Below the pieces are notes generated by a model. It did not search any database, had not been told where the DNA came from, and worked only from the letters and a program-made list of their open reading frames with translations. From assembly GCA_902775075.1 (NCBI GenBank), contig CACYKX010000111.1, forward strand, positions 1 through 10,013: a DNA stretch of 10,013 nucleotides, written 5' to 3'. Each line of letters starts with the position of its first letter. Position 1 is the first letter of the stretch. Made by a program: the position numbers and the translations under genes. This DNA comes from an uncultured Prevotellaceae bacterium. GTDB taxonomy: Bacteria > Bacteroidota > Bacteroidia > Bacteroidales > Bacteroidaceae. Shown here in pieces: positions 1-6,233 of this stretch.

Positions 1-100
1 GGCCCCACCAGCGAGCCATCGTGATAACCTCGGGCAGATTTATTTTTTCACCATATTCAATAACGAAGTGCAAAATTTCGTTCTGAATGGCCCTACACAC
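1..100 (-). CDS. Possible partial CDS running off the left edge, unknown function
   Basis: A leftward frame is open from just after a TAA at 119-121 to the window edge. The only reasonable start in view is GTG at 98-100, which gives about 33 residues beginning MCRAIQNEILHFVIEYGEK and continuing with LPEVITMARWWG. The composition is protein-like (amphipathic helix, paired tryptophans), and the rightward frame over the same bases looks less convincing. No family is recognised. No -7 box sits at the expected distance; the nearest, TAGATTTTGC on the minus strand at 186-195, has one base too many. It could equally be chance open frame; the protein beyond the window would decide. Confidence 0.3.
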   Translation of the reverse strand, partial: MCRAIQNEILHFVIEYGEKINLPEVITMARWWG

Positions 101-131
101 ATTTTTGTCGTTCGCGACTTAATGGCGGATT

Positions 132-161
132 GGGGATGGGGCTTCACATGCCCCCAGCCCC
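132..161. other. GC-rich imperfect hairpin
   Basis: A G-run arm (132-142) and a C-run arm (150-161) pair around the 7-base loop TTCACAT, with one mismatch and one bulge. It stands out from the AT-rich surroundings. No T-run follows on either strand, so it is not a clear intrinsic terminator. It lies in the roughly 300-base stretch 101-397, which otherwise holds only the terminator at 213-235 and no convincing gene. Confidence 0.4.
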
Positions 162-203
162 TCCACAATCCGTTATTGCGTCGCGCAAAATCTAACTTTC
201 AAC

Positions 204-262
204 TAGCAATACAAAAAAAGGAGACCGAAGTCTCCCCGAGATTAACCAACTTTGTATTGCTA
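204..262. repeat. 12-bp perfect inverted repeat enclosing the terminator
   Basis: TAGCAATACAAA at 204-215 is the exact reverse complement of 251-262. The left arm shares its A-run with the T-run of the leftward terminator, so the outer stem and the terminator tail compete for some of the same bases. This could extend the terminator stem or mark an old insertion boundary; the sequence alone does not say which. Confidence 0.6.
213..235 (-). terminator. Intrinsic terminator with UUCG loop (leftward)
   Basis: Read on the minus strand, a perfect 6-bp stem GGAGAC/GTCTCC with a TTCG tetraloop is followed at once by seven T residues, a textbook rho-independent terminator. It lies downstream of the leftward DUF6140-like gene (398-604) and probably ends that transcript. 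It is nested asymmetrically inside a perfect 12-bp inverted repeat (204-215 and 251-262). Confidence 0.85.
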
Positions 263-397
263 TATGTATTATCAATTAACCTCGCAGCAAAGGTCGCAAA
301 TTTTCGCCTTACTGCAAAGAAGGACTCCGAGAAAAGTTATCGCCTCGATAGTGGGGATATCCCCAAAGGCAGCGATTTTTCTACCATATCCAGTGCA

Positions 398-604
398 TTA
401 ATCCGCAAAATTCAGTGAATCAATCGAAGACCTCGTAAAAAACCGAATTTCGACTGCCCAAAGAATGTTTCCTTCCGGCAAATCGCTAATTTTGCACTTG
501 CCACTTGACTCTACATCTTTCTTGATTTGCACGCTCATACCTTTGGCAATGCCTTTGCTACCGCCAATGTTCTGTTTTGCTGTAACTCGAAATGCGTATA
601 TCAT
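398..604 (-). CDS. Small DUF6140-like protein
   Basis: A 68-residue protein beginning MIYAFRVTAKQ and continuing with KGIAKGMSVQI. This opening has the pattern F-[RK]-[VL]-T-x-K ... G-I/L-x-x-G-M-[ST]-x-[QE]-[IV], which is also seen in the small gene at 9201-9419 of this window. I associate it with the short Bacteroidales family DUF6140 from memory, unverified. Function is unknown. A longer reading from 664 exists, but the start at 604 is chosen because the N-terminus then matches the family and a perfect -7 box (TAACTTTGC, minus strand 628-636) lies just upstream with an A-rich leader between. The longer start would lie upstream of that promoter. The C-terminal half is less family-like than that of its cousin. 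An intrinsic terminator follows at 213-235. Confidence 0.65.
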   Translation of the reverse strand: MIYAFRVTAKQNIGGSKGIAKGMSVQIKKDVESSGKCKISDLPEGNILWAVEIRFFTRSSIDSLNFAD

Positions 605-627
605 ATATTTATGTTTTTTGATTCGCA

Positions 628-636
628 GCAAAGTTA
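628..636 (-). promoter_or_regulatory. Bacteroidota -7 promoter box for the DUF6140-like gene
   Basis: The minus strand reads TAACTTTGC, an exact match to TAnnTTTGC. The predicted transcript start near 621 leaves a leader of about 17 nt to the ATG at 604. No good -33 TTTG is seen at 19-21 bp. Confidence 0.6.
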
Positions 637-664
637 CACCTACAATCAGCAACATCAGTTCCAA

Positions 665-1258
665 TTAGATTATGATCTGATTTGGTGAATTGAGAATCGT
701 GTAATCAGCGTTCATAATCGCCCCATTGGAGTATATGACACCGTGTTGTTCCAAGATGGCGTGTTGGGCGTGGATATGACCGAATAGATGGGCTTTAAGA
801 TGAAGGTCGGATAGCTTCGTGAGTATCTCTTCTGATCCGTAGTTGATACCATCATCATAATCAAGTATGCCATAAGCTGGAGAATGAGTAATCAATATAT
901 CGGTATCGCCGGGAATTTTCTCGTAGTTCCGGCTCTGACGCTCGGTTATGCAATCTTCCATAAACATCGGGACACCATAAAACTTTACTCCATCAATCTC
1001 AATTCCTGAGTTGGAAAGTTGATGCACGTTGTCAGGTAGTCCGTCAATGTTGGCTCCATAGAGGCAATCGTCATGGTTGCCACAGATAAAAATTTTATGT
1101 TTGTATGGCAAGTCACAAAACCAGTTGAGGAAATCAAGGGCCTCTTGTTCTGTGCCAACCATACAGAAGTCACCTGAATGTACTACCACATCGGCCTCAG
1201 GTAAATCCCGGAGCCGATTGTGGCAGTTGTGAGTGTCGGAAATGTGGAGTATTTTCAT
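665..1258 (-). CDS. Calcineurin-like metallophosphoesterase (MPPED-like)
   Basis: A 197-residue, apparently complete and soluble phosphoesterase with no signal peptide. The five metal-binding blocks of the family are in order: D8-T-H10 (HISDTH), G29-D30 (HSGD), G60-N-H-D63, H125 (ITHSP) and G160-H-I-H163. Such enzymes hold a dinuclear metal centre and cleave phosphomono- or phosphodiesters. The compact layout with LNWFCDLPYKHKIFICGNHD resembles the MPPED1/MPPED2 group of cyclic phosphodiesterases, but the substrate cannot be read from sequence. The ATG overlaps the TAA of the upstream FtsZ-like remnant (TAATG), so the two were co-transcribed and probably translationally coupled. The likely promoter is at 1513-1521. 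In a neighbourhood with RtcB, a 2',3'-cyclic phosphate or other cyclic-nucleotide substrate is an attractive guess, not a demonstrated one. Confidence 0.9.
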   Translation of the reverse strand: MKILHISDTHNCHNRLRDLPEADVVVHSGDFCMVGTEQEALDFLNWFCDLPYKHKIFICGNHDDCLYGANIDGLPDNVHQLSNSGIEIDGVKFYGVPMFMEDCITERQSRNYEKIPGDTDILITHSPAYGILDYDDGINYGSEEILTKLSDLHLKAHLFGHIHAQHAILEQHGVIYSNGAIMNADYTILNSPNQIII

Positions 1259-1486
1259 TAAATAAGGCCTGATTCGATTGCGTTGAGTGCTTCCTTATCG
1301 GAATATTCAAAGGCATTTATGAAGTTAATATCCGGATAACGTTCTGTAAGCTCTTCGTTATTGCGAACTTTAACAGATATGTCCGAAAGAGATTTCTTTA
1401 ACCCAATGCGCATTGGCAACGCGCATTATAGTTTCAGCCATATTGCAACCGGCACCACCGACTGCAAGAATCATTGTCTTACTCAT
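1258..1486 (-). pseudogene. Decayed FtsZ/tubulin-like gene, frameshifted and internally deleted
   Basis: From ATG at 1484-1486 the minus strand encodes MSKTMILAVGGAGCNMAETI..., in which AVGGAGCNM (residues 8-16) is the N-terminal glycine-rich nucleotide-binding loop of FtsZ-like proteins. This frame stops at 1370-1372 after 38 codons. A +1 frame takes over near 1395-1400 and runs 51 codons from an internal ATG at 1413 (LKKSLSDISVKVRNNEEL ... INAFEYSDKEALNAI) to TAA at 1258-1260. The end of this second piece resembles the end of the intact FtsZ-like protein at 8436-9119 (SD-x-E-x-x-N-x-I near the C-terminus). Joined, the two pieces total about 80 residues against 227, so the middle, including the T4-loop region, is missing. 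The final TAA overlaps the phosphoesterase ATG. Two tiny unrelated genes are the alternative, but the G-loop is convincing. Confidence 0.7.
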
Positions 1487-1512
1487 AGTCTTTATGTAGT
1501 TGTTTACTCCGG

Positions 1513-1521
1513 GCAAAGTTA
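1513..1521 (-). promoter_or_regulatory. -7 promoter box for the FtsZ-like remnant and phosphoesterase
   Basis: The minus strand reads TAACTTTGC, a perfect TAnnTTTGC, giving a start near 1506 and a 20-nt leader before the ATG at 1486. It shows that the remnant and the phosphoesterase behind it are still likely transcribed together. Confidence 0.6.
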
Positions 1522-1560
1522 GCGTTCAGATGTCTCAATTTTCGATACGGCATCCGCAAA

Positions 1561-2535
1561 CTACAATCCATAGAACGTCTTTACTCTATCGTCTAACCAA
1601 TCCGGATTCTCTTGTGTCAGTTTCTGATAAGTTAGAGGACTTTGCTCAATGACAATCGTCTTTCTGTTTGATTTCTTAGCCCAGTTTTTAATGGCTTTAA
1701 GAATAGCATCGTCGTGAGCTCCAATTACATCGGAGTAAAGAGTATGGTAGTTTGAATATTCATTGTTGTGCTCACTGAGAATATGAGTTGGATCATAGAG
1801 TATCGGAGCATAGATCAGTGTCTTTGCATGATTGTAAGCGTTTATATATTCAGATTGGTCTTGGGTGTCCTGTGGTCCTTTTACCAACCCGATTAGATGA
1901 CTGATAGATTGCTTTATCCCTTCAAGGTATTGAGGCTGCTCAGATTTAAGTATAAGATTTGTCGTTTCTTCTACAATGGTAATCCTTCTGTTGTTAAGGG
2001 CACTCCTGATACCCGATTGCATATACAAGTTCTTGTAGCTCGAACCATATTCTTTCTTAGTCGTAGCATCTTCAAACATTTCGGTGAGTTTCGACTCCAA
2101 GAAAAGTATCGTATTTCCGTCACTACTTACAAGAGCGACATCAACGCATGAAGGACGACCAATAACCTTGTTTCTTACCTCAAAGAAAGCTTTGGTAAAC
2201 TTTTTTGTTTCACCTCCGACTTTAAGTGTGATTGAGATTCCCTCTTTGGGTATATAAAGTTTGTAGAACACCAGTAATGGGAGAAGAGCCGAGGAAACTA
2301 CTGAATTGATTTTAGTTATCTCTTGTCCTACACCTTCAGTCACAGCTTGAAAAGCAGCATTAAATGCTTCCTTATTTTCTGAAGAGACTCCAAAACGATC
2401 TCGGAACAAGGCAGTGAATGAGTCGTTATCAAAAAGTAATTCTGCGCCACTTTTTGATAAGACTTTGGGGAATTTCAATGAATTCCTAAATTGCTCAGCA
2501 ATTTTTTTAATTTTGTTTTTCTGAGTATTTGTCAT
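1561..2535 (-). CDS. Putative PD-(D/E)xK-type nuclease, uncharacterised
   Basis: A 324-residue soluble protein. Around residues 128-149 it reads PSCVDVALV, then a turn (SSDGN), then TILFLESKL. This is the spacing expected for a PD-(D/E)xK nuclease core, with D132 on the first strand and E147-x-K149 on the second. A helical segment YLEGIKQSISHLIGL (about 203-217) follows and could carry an accessory Q/K residue. The N-terminal 120 residues are mostly helical and basic. Restriction enzymes and several defence or repair nucleases use this fold, so DNA or RNA cleavage is a reasonable inference; no methyltransferase partner is present. The start at 2535 is the first ATG in frame, about 120 nt downstream of a promoter at 2661-2690. 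The gene stands alone, with a 162-nt upstream gap that holds no other gene. Confidence 0.6.
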   Translation of the reverse strand: MTNTQKNKIKKIAEQFRNSLKFPKVLSKSGAELLFDNDSFTALFRDRFGVSSENKEAFNAAFQAVTEGVGQEITKINSVVSSALLPLLVFYKLYIPKEGISITLKVGGETKKFTKAFFEVRNKVIGRPSCVDVALVSSDGNTILFLESKLTEMFEDATTKKEYGSSYKNLYMQSGIRSALNNRRITIVEETTNLILKSEQPQYLEGIKQSISHLIGLVKGPQDTQDQSEYINAYNHAKTLIYAPILYDPTHILSEHNNEYSNYHTLYSDVIGAHDDAILKAIKNWAKKSNRKTIVIEQSPLTYQKLTQENPDWLDDRVKTFYGL

Positions 2536-2660
2536 ACTTGATATCTTTTGTATAGAGAAATGTATACACGGAAGTTTACTATTTCGGTTCTGCCCATTAC
2601 CTCTCAGTCATTTTTGAGACGGACAAGTGGATGGACAATCACAAAGTTCCACCGGATTTT

Positions 2661-2690
2661 CAAACATACTTACTCCAATTTTTCACACAA
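2661..2690 (-). promoter_or_regulatory. Promoter for the putative nuclease gene
   Basis: The minus strand shows TATGTTTG (2661-2668), preceded 19 bp upstream by TTG, which fits the Bacteroidota -33/-7 arrangement. The implied leader is about 120 nt, the longest of this block. It leaves room for post-transcriptional control, although no clear structure is visible in 2536-2654. Confidence 0.45.
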
Positions 2691-2697
2691 TTTGAAT

Positions 2698-3357
2698 TTA
2701 TTCCTTGATTATATTCAGTGGCAAAAGGTCAATTCTCGGAATCAAACGTTCAGCAGAAGCAGGATATTCGCCCCAATTGCTTTTAACTGTAACTAAAGGT
2801 TTGGCTCTAACGCCATCCGACTCTATATTAAGTCTACATTTGTTCTGTGCTACGCTCTCAATTATTACGGGCACCAAAATGTTCAGGTTCTCCTCATTAA
2901 GAAAACAGCTGCCGGACATCCAGACCATATCCCCGACATTGAAAGTATTTTCGTTTTCAAGCCTTGCACCTCCCGGATTATTGGCATCATAGAAATATGA
3001 CGATATAAATTCGCGGTTGGCGTTGAATACCATTTGAAATTCCGGGGATTCATCGTAATCCTCTGTTTCAAATATTTCGTCTGGAATGCCATCTATTTCG
3101 GATTCAACAAATGTAGAATTCCCATGTCCGTGTTCCGGTCCGATAATCTGATAGACAATCACTTCATTATCAGTTTCCTTATGAGTTTTAAGGGCTGCTT
3201 CTGCTTCTTCAAGAGAATAATAGTTACCAATCGTATCAAGAGAAACATTATAGAAATGTTGTTTTTCGTCGCGACGTGTCGCAATCAGCGATTCTTCTCC
3301 TTTTGAAAGCAATCTTAATTTATAAAGACTTACTTCAGGATATTCCAATTTATTCAT
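2698..3357 (-). CDS. Hypothetical acidic protein, 219 aa
   Basis: Not recognised. The protein is acidic, with no signal peptide or membrane segment. The first 70 residues contain a strand-rich piece and a helix YSLEEAEAALKTHKE. A region rich in D and E (about 85-105, including ETEDYDESPEF) links to a second part from about residue 135, NTFNVGDMVWMSG, that looks like a small beta-barrel. The protein ends with ERLIPRIDLLPLNIIKE. The start at 3357 is supported by an excellent promoter immediately upstream (3377-3408). The gene follows 3383-4084 by 25 nt but has its own promoter, so expression can be independent of it. A host-interaction or immunity-like role would be guesswork. Confidence 0.75.
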   Translation of the reverse strand: MNKLEYPEVSLYKLRLLSKGEESLIATRRDEKQHFYNVSLDTIGNYYSLEEAEAALKTHKETDNEVIVYQIIGPEHGHGNSTFVESEIDGIPDEIFETEDYDESPEFQMVFNANREFISSYFYDANNPGGARLENENTFNVGDMVWMSGSCFLNEENLNILVPVIIESVAQNKCRLNIESDGVRAKPLVTVKSNWGEYPASAERLIPRIDLLPLNIIKE

Positions 3358-3376
3358 CTTCGGGAAAAGATTTTTG

Positions 3377-3408
3377 GCAAATTTAGTGATTTTCAGTGGG
3401 TTTACAAA
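3377..3408 (-). promoter_or_regulatory. Near-consensus Bacteroidota promoter
   Basis: The minus strand has TTTG (3405-3408), exactly 19 bp, then TAAATTTGC (3377-3385). This is the best -33/-7 match in the window. It lies within the last codons of the upstream gene, and the TAA of that gene is part of the -7 box. Predicted leader to the ATG at 3357 is about 13 nt. Confidence 0.75.
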
Positions 3409-4084
3409 ACAGTTTGTTGTAATTCTCCATGCCGAGGATTGATTTTAGCTCGTCTTCGGTAATGAAGTTACCGGTGTCTCCGGCACAGGTGTTCCACCTT
3501 GAAGTGATTGAAACGATTTTGTTTTCAGGGCTGACCTCTACGGCGATGAGAGAATAACCAAAGCGGTCACGAGGAAAACCTGAGCCCGGAATGCAAGGCG
3601 TGTCCCACCACTCGCCGTTTCCACAGAAATAGAAACGGTTGCCATTGGAGGTATAAGCATTGAATGACTCTTCTGAGATAACGATACACCAAGATGTCAT
3701 ATCAATATATTGTCGAGCGTCAGCGTAACTTCCGATACGATCAACCGTATAGTTAAATTTTATCTCCGGTTCTTCAATCGGTGCCATTGGTGACATTCCC
3801 AAGATTTCGCACACAGTCTCAGGGTCGCACTCATTGAACGTGTTGTCGAAAAAGTCGTAACCGGGTGTCTGGTCAATAACCTTTAGAATAAGCCGTACAC
3901 GACTCACATCATCGGGGTTGTTGATGTCGATAAGCCTCGCAATGTTCCATTTCAATATGCCGATAGCAAATTTTGACAGTCGGCTATTAAGTTCAGGAAA
4001 CAATGCGAGATAGTTGTCAACCTCGCTCTCTGATCCAAGCTCGGCAAACCACCATGCAATTTCTTTTCTGTATTGTTCTTCCAT
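3383..4084 (-). CDS. Hypothetical protein with a phage/element-type W-C-I ... S-R-W-N domain
   Basis: A 233-residue soluble protein. The N-terminal half (1-100) is helical (WWFAELGSESEVDNYLALF ... RLILKVID). The C-terminal half (about 118-220) runs YADARQYID, SWCIVISEESFNAYTSNG, RFYFC, FPRDRFGYSLIAVEV, ITSRWN and ends with a helix ITEDELKSILG. I recall very similar stretches (W-C-I-T ... F-Y-x-C ... D-x-Y-G-x-S-M-I-A-V ... R-W-N) in uncharacterised proteins of gut phages and mobile elements. No function is known to me and no catalytic set is obvious. Transcription probably starts from the left arm of the inverted repeat at 4091-4114, only about 3-6 nt before the ATG, so the mRNA may be nearly leaderless. 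Confidence 0.75.
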   Translation of the reverse strand: MEEQYRKEIAWWFAELGSESEVDNYLALFPELNSRLSKFAIGILKWNIARLIDINNPDDVSRVRLILKVIDQTPGYDFFDNTFNECDPETVCEILGMSPMAPIEEPEIKFNYTVDRIGSYADARQYIDMTSWCIVISEESFNAYTSNGNRFYFCGNGEWWDTPCIPGSGFPRDRFGYSLIAVEVSPENKIVSITSRWNTCAGDTGNFITEDELKSILGMENYNKLFCKPTENH

Positions 4085-4090
4085 AATTAC

Positions 4091-4151
4091 GATACAAAGA
4101 TAGCAATGTAGTGTCTCGAAAAATGGGACACCACATTGCTATCTTTGCATC
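4091..4151. promoter_or_regulatory. Divergent promoter built into a 24-bp inverted repeat
   Basis: Bases 4091-4114 and 4128-4151 are reverse complements at 22 of 24 positions, with a 13-base spacer. Each arm contains a Bacteroidota -7 box pointing outward: TATCTTTGC at 4140-4148 (rightward, towards rtcB) and TATCTTTGT on the minus strand at 4094-4102 (leftward, towards 3383-4084). No clear -33 boxes are visible. The two mismatches are A opposite C on the plus strand, which become G-U wobbles in a leftward RNA. The symmetry suggests a shared operator or tightly coordinated divergent transcription. Confidence 0.7.
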
Positions 4152-4173
4152 GAAATATTAAAAACATCAGAAT

Positions 4174-5511
4174 GTGAAGACAAATGAAGATTCGCGAATG
4201 GGATTGAAGCGCATGTCGGCTGAAAGCCGGTGCGCGGTGGCGAAGCCATCAATACCCATCGCAATAGAAGGACATGACGTAAAGATATTTACTGACAATA
4301 TTGAGGAAAACGCCTTGGATCAAATCAAGGAACTGCTTTCGATTGACGTATTTTCCGACAAGAAGATACGAATCATGCCTGACGTTCACGCCGGGGCTGG
4401 TTGCGTCATAGGGTTTACAGGAGACCTCGGCAACAAGGTCATTCCCAATATTGTTGGCGTTGACATCGGCTGCGGTATGCGGGTCCTCAATCTCGGCAAA
4501 CTTTCAGAAATTGATTTTCACGCATTCCACGAGCATATCCGTGGCAATGTGCCCTCGGGTATGATTGTGCGTGAAGACCGTTTCGGATTCCGGCCCCTTG
4601 TCGGTGAGGAAATGGAGATCTACCGGGAGGCAAAGCAACTTGTGACCGAACTTCACTGCTACCGTGAACTTAAAGACTCAGGGCGTATCAACAAGGCGAT
4701 CGGTTCGCTCGGCGGCGGCAACCACTTCATCGAACTTGACAAGGATGATGAAAGCAATGTTTACCTTGTGATCCACACCGGTTCGCGCAATCTCGGCAAA
4801 CAGGTTGCTGACATCTATCAGGCAAAAGCGGTGAAGCACCTTACCGATGGTGCCGACGAGTTTGAGGAAACAATCAAACGCACCATTGAGGAATACAAGG
4901 CAGCAGGGCGTCGCTCGGAACTGCAGGGCATCATAAAGCAGATGCGTAAGGAGCATAAGGACGCGGAGCCGAATCTTCCCGCCGCACTTTGCTATCTCGA
5001 AGGTGAAGGGCGCGAGCATTATCTCCACGACATGCGCCTCTGTCAGCGGTGGGCTGTGCTCAACCGCAAACTCATATCGCTCTTGCTCATGCGTTTCTTC
5101 CCCGGTGTGGCGGTGAAAGATGAATTTGAATCCGTCCACAATTACATCAGCGATGAGAACATCATCCGCAAAGGCTCTATATCCGCGGGCGTGGGTGAAC
5201 GTTGCATTATTCCCCTGAATATGCGTGACGGCTCCCTGCTCTGCACCGGCAAGGGCAATCCCGACTGGAACTGCTCTGCGCCTCATGGGGCAGGACGAGT
5301 TTTGAGCCGTACTCAGGCCTACGAGAAAATCACAATGGAAGACTTCGAGGCATCCATGAAGGGCATCTACTCGGAATCAGTCAACGACTTCACCCGTGAC
5401 GAGTCTCCGATGGTCTATAAACCGGCAGAAGAAATCATTGTCAACATTGGGGACACCGTCAGCATAGACACCATCATCCGTCCAATCTTTAATTTCAAGG
5501 CATCAAAATGA
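4174..5511 (+). CDS. rtcB: RtcB-type RNA ligase
   Basis: RtcB joins RNA 2',3'-cyclic phosphate or 3'-phosphate ends to 5'-hydroxyl ends, using GTP and Mn2+ through a guanylylated histidine. The 445 residues carry the full signature: IRIMPDVHAGAGCVIGFT (66-82), VGVDIGCGM with D97 and C100, GSLGGGNHF with N183-H184, HTGSRNLG with H201, SVHNY with H322, KGSISAGVGE (333-342) and APHGAGR with H371, the expected nucleotide-accepting histidine. The enzyme should be active in RNA repair or tRNA splicing. The start is uncertain. GTG at 4174 places the A-rich leader as in two other genes here; ATG at 4198 (residue 9) is the alternative. Either way about 25 extra N-terminal residues precede the usual beginning near IEGHDVKIFTDNIE. 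It heads an operon with two small genes joined by ATGA overlaps. Its base composition is more GC-rich than its neighbours. Confidence 0.95.
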   Translation: MKTNEDSRMGLKRMSAESRCAVAKPSIPIAIEGHDVKIFTDNIEENALDQIKELLSIDVFSDKKIRIMPDVHAGAGCVIGFTGDLGNKVIPNIVGVDIGCGMRVLNLGKLSEIDFHAFHEHIRGNVPSGMIVREDRFGFRPLVGEEMEIYREAKQLVTELHCYRELKDSGRINKAIGSLGGGNHFIELDKDDESNVYLVIHTGSRNLGKQVADIYQAKAVKHLTDGADEFEETIKRTIEEYKAAGRRSELQGIIKQMRKEHKDAEPNLPAALCYLEGEGREHYLHDMRLCQRWAVLNRKLISLLLMRFFPGVAVKDEFESVHNYISDENIIRKGSISAGVGERCIIPLNMRDGSLLCTGKGNPDWNCSAPHGAGRVLSRTQAYEKITMEDFEASMKGIYSESVNDFTRDESPMVYKPAEEIIVNIGDTVSIDTIIRPIFNFKASK

Positions 5512-5936
5512 AAATCACTGATAGTCCCACAAAAATAAACCGACGTATAGACAACGTTGAGCCTTTTTATATTGGCAATTTCCATAATTGCATTAGCTCA
5601 ATTGCAAAGGAACTAATGCCGGATGTTTCGTCCACACTAAAAGAGTTAGGATGGGACAAGGAGTTTATTATCTATTATTTTTCAGACAAACAATTTGTTC
5701 GTCTGTATTTGCGGGTAGCTTATGTGTCAACTTACTTTTTTGATGGTACCTGGGAAGAAATCAAGACTCGATTACCCAAAATCATTCCGTTATTGAAACC
5801 CGTCGTGGAACTTCGGAAAGAAAAGAACGGAGAACTATTATGGATAAAGAAAAACGTTAAAGATTTGCATTGGGTAAAGATAGATGCTCCTTGTATATTC
5901 TGCGAAACATATAGAACAAACAACAATTTACCATGA
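5508..5936 (+). CDS. Hypothetical RtcB-operon protein, 142 aa
   Basis: Not recognised. It starts inside the rtcB stop (ATGA overlap at 5508-5511), so it is translationally coupled to the ligase and probably works with it or under the same conditions. The protein has no membrane segment. A helical N-terminus (ISSIAKELMPDVSSTLKELGW, in part) leads to aromatic-rich strands (EFIIYYFSDKQFVRLYLRV, YVSTYFFDGTWEEI). The basic C-terminal part ends DAPCIFCETYR, with a C129-x-x-C132 pair that could bind a metal or be redox active. Two cysteines alone are weak evidence. It is distinctly AT-richer than rtcB, suggesting a different origin. Confidence 0.75.
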   Translation: MKITDSPTKINRRIDNVEPFYIGNFHNCISSIAKELMPDVSSTLKELGWDKEFIIYYFSDKQFVRLYLRVAYVSTYFFDGTWEEIKTRLPKIIPLLKPVVELRKEKNGELLWIKKNVKDLHWVKIDAPCIFCETYRTNNNLP

Positions 5937-6151
5937 GTATGAAATCAATACAATCGCCGGATGGAGTTGCTCTCCTGATGGAAAATCTCTGGCTTCGCCA
6001 TAAAGCCGGAATGAAGCAACGCCCTTGTAATGTATTCGTGGTAGAGCTGCCTCCGCCAACAGAGGAAGAGTTGGCGGCAGCCCGCAGAAATACACAGGTG
6101 AATGTCCGTCAGGATGATGACCCCGAGGAACTATATGGCGCATGGATTTAA
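5933..6151 (+). CDS. Small hypothetical protein, third gene of the rtcB operon
   Basis: A 72-residue protein overlapping the previous stop by ATGA at 5933-5936; a second ATG two codons on (5939) is possible. Two features are visible: a basic helical half (VALLMENLWLRHKAGMKQRP) and a proline/glutamate-rich half (VVELPPPTEEELAAARRN), ending in an acidic tail DDDPEELYGAWI. No family is recognised. Tight coupling suggests a partner or adaptor of the RtcB operon. A short leftward frame over the same bases is taken to be a shadow. Confidence 0.6.
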   Translation: MSMKSIQSPDGVALLMENLWLRHKAGMKQRPCNVFVVELPPPTEEELAAARRNTQVNVRQDDDPEELYGAWI

Positions 6152-6198
6152 CAGACTGTGACAAATGAAGAAATTTTGACTTCGATTCATGATTATAC

Positions 6199-6231
6199 CC
6201 AATCCAGTATCACAAAATGTGACAGGATTGG
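6199..6231. promoter_or_regulatory. Nested palindrome, candidate operator of the WYL regulator
   Basis: TCACA-AAA-TGTGA (6210-6222) is a perfect inverted repeat. It is bracketed by a second pair, CCAATCC (6199-6205) and GGATTGG (6225-6231), with slightly unequal spacing of 4 and 2 bases. It ends 2 bp before the -7 box at 6234 and so covers the -33 region, where a repressor would act. A further TGTGACA lies at 6157-6163. Autoregulation by the adjacent WYL protein is the natural inference. Confidence 0.5.
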
Positions 6232-6233
6232 AT

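Noticed and set aside
275..397. 41 codons open in frame beyond the stop of the 398-604 gene, suggesting readthrough or a nonsense mutation
   Set aside because: The 68-residue product already has normal length for its family, the extension has no recognisable features, and 41 open codons are not rare by chance.
68..418. Rightward 116-codon ORF at the left end
   Set aside because: It runs through the GC hairpin, the leftward terminator and the end of the leftward DUF6140-like gene, and its composition is not protein-like.
465..668. Rightward 67-codon ORF opposite the DUF6140-like gene
   Set aside because: It is antisense to a gene with a recognisable N-terminus and a correctly placed promoter, and its own product looks unlike a natural protein.
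4678..5286. Long antisense ORF (202 codons) inside rtcB
   Set aside because: It is a shadow of the GC-richer rtcB coding strand. The sense frame has every RtcB motif and the antisense product resembles nothing.
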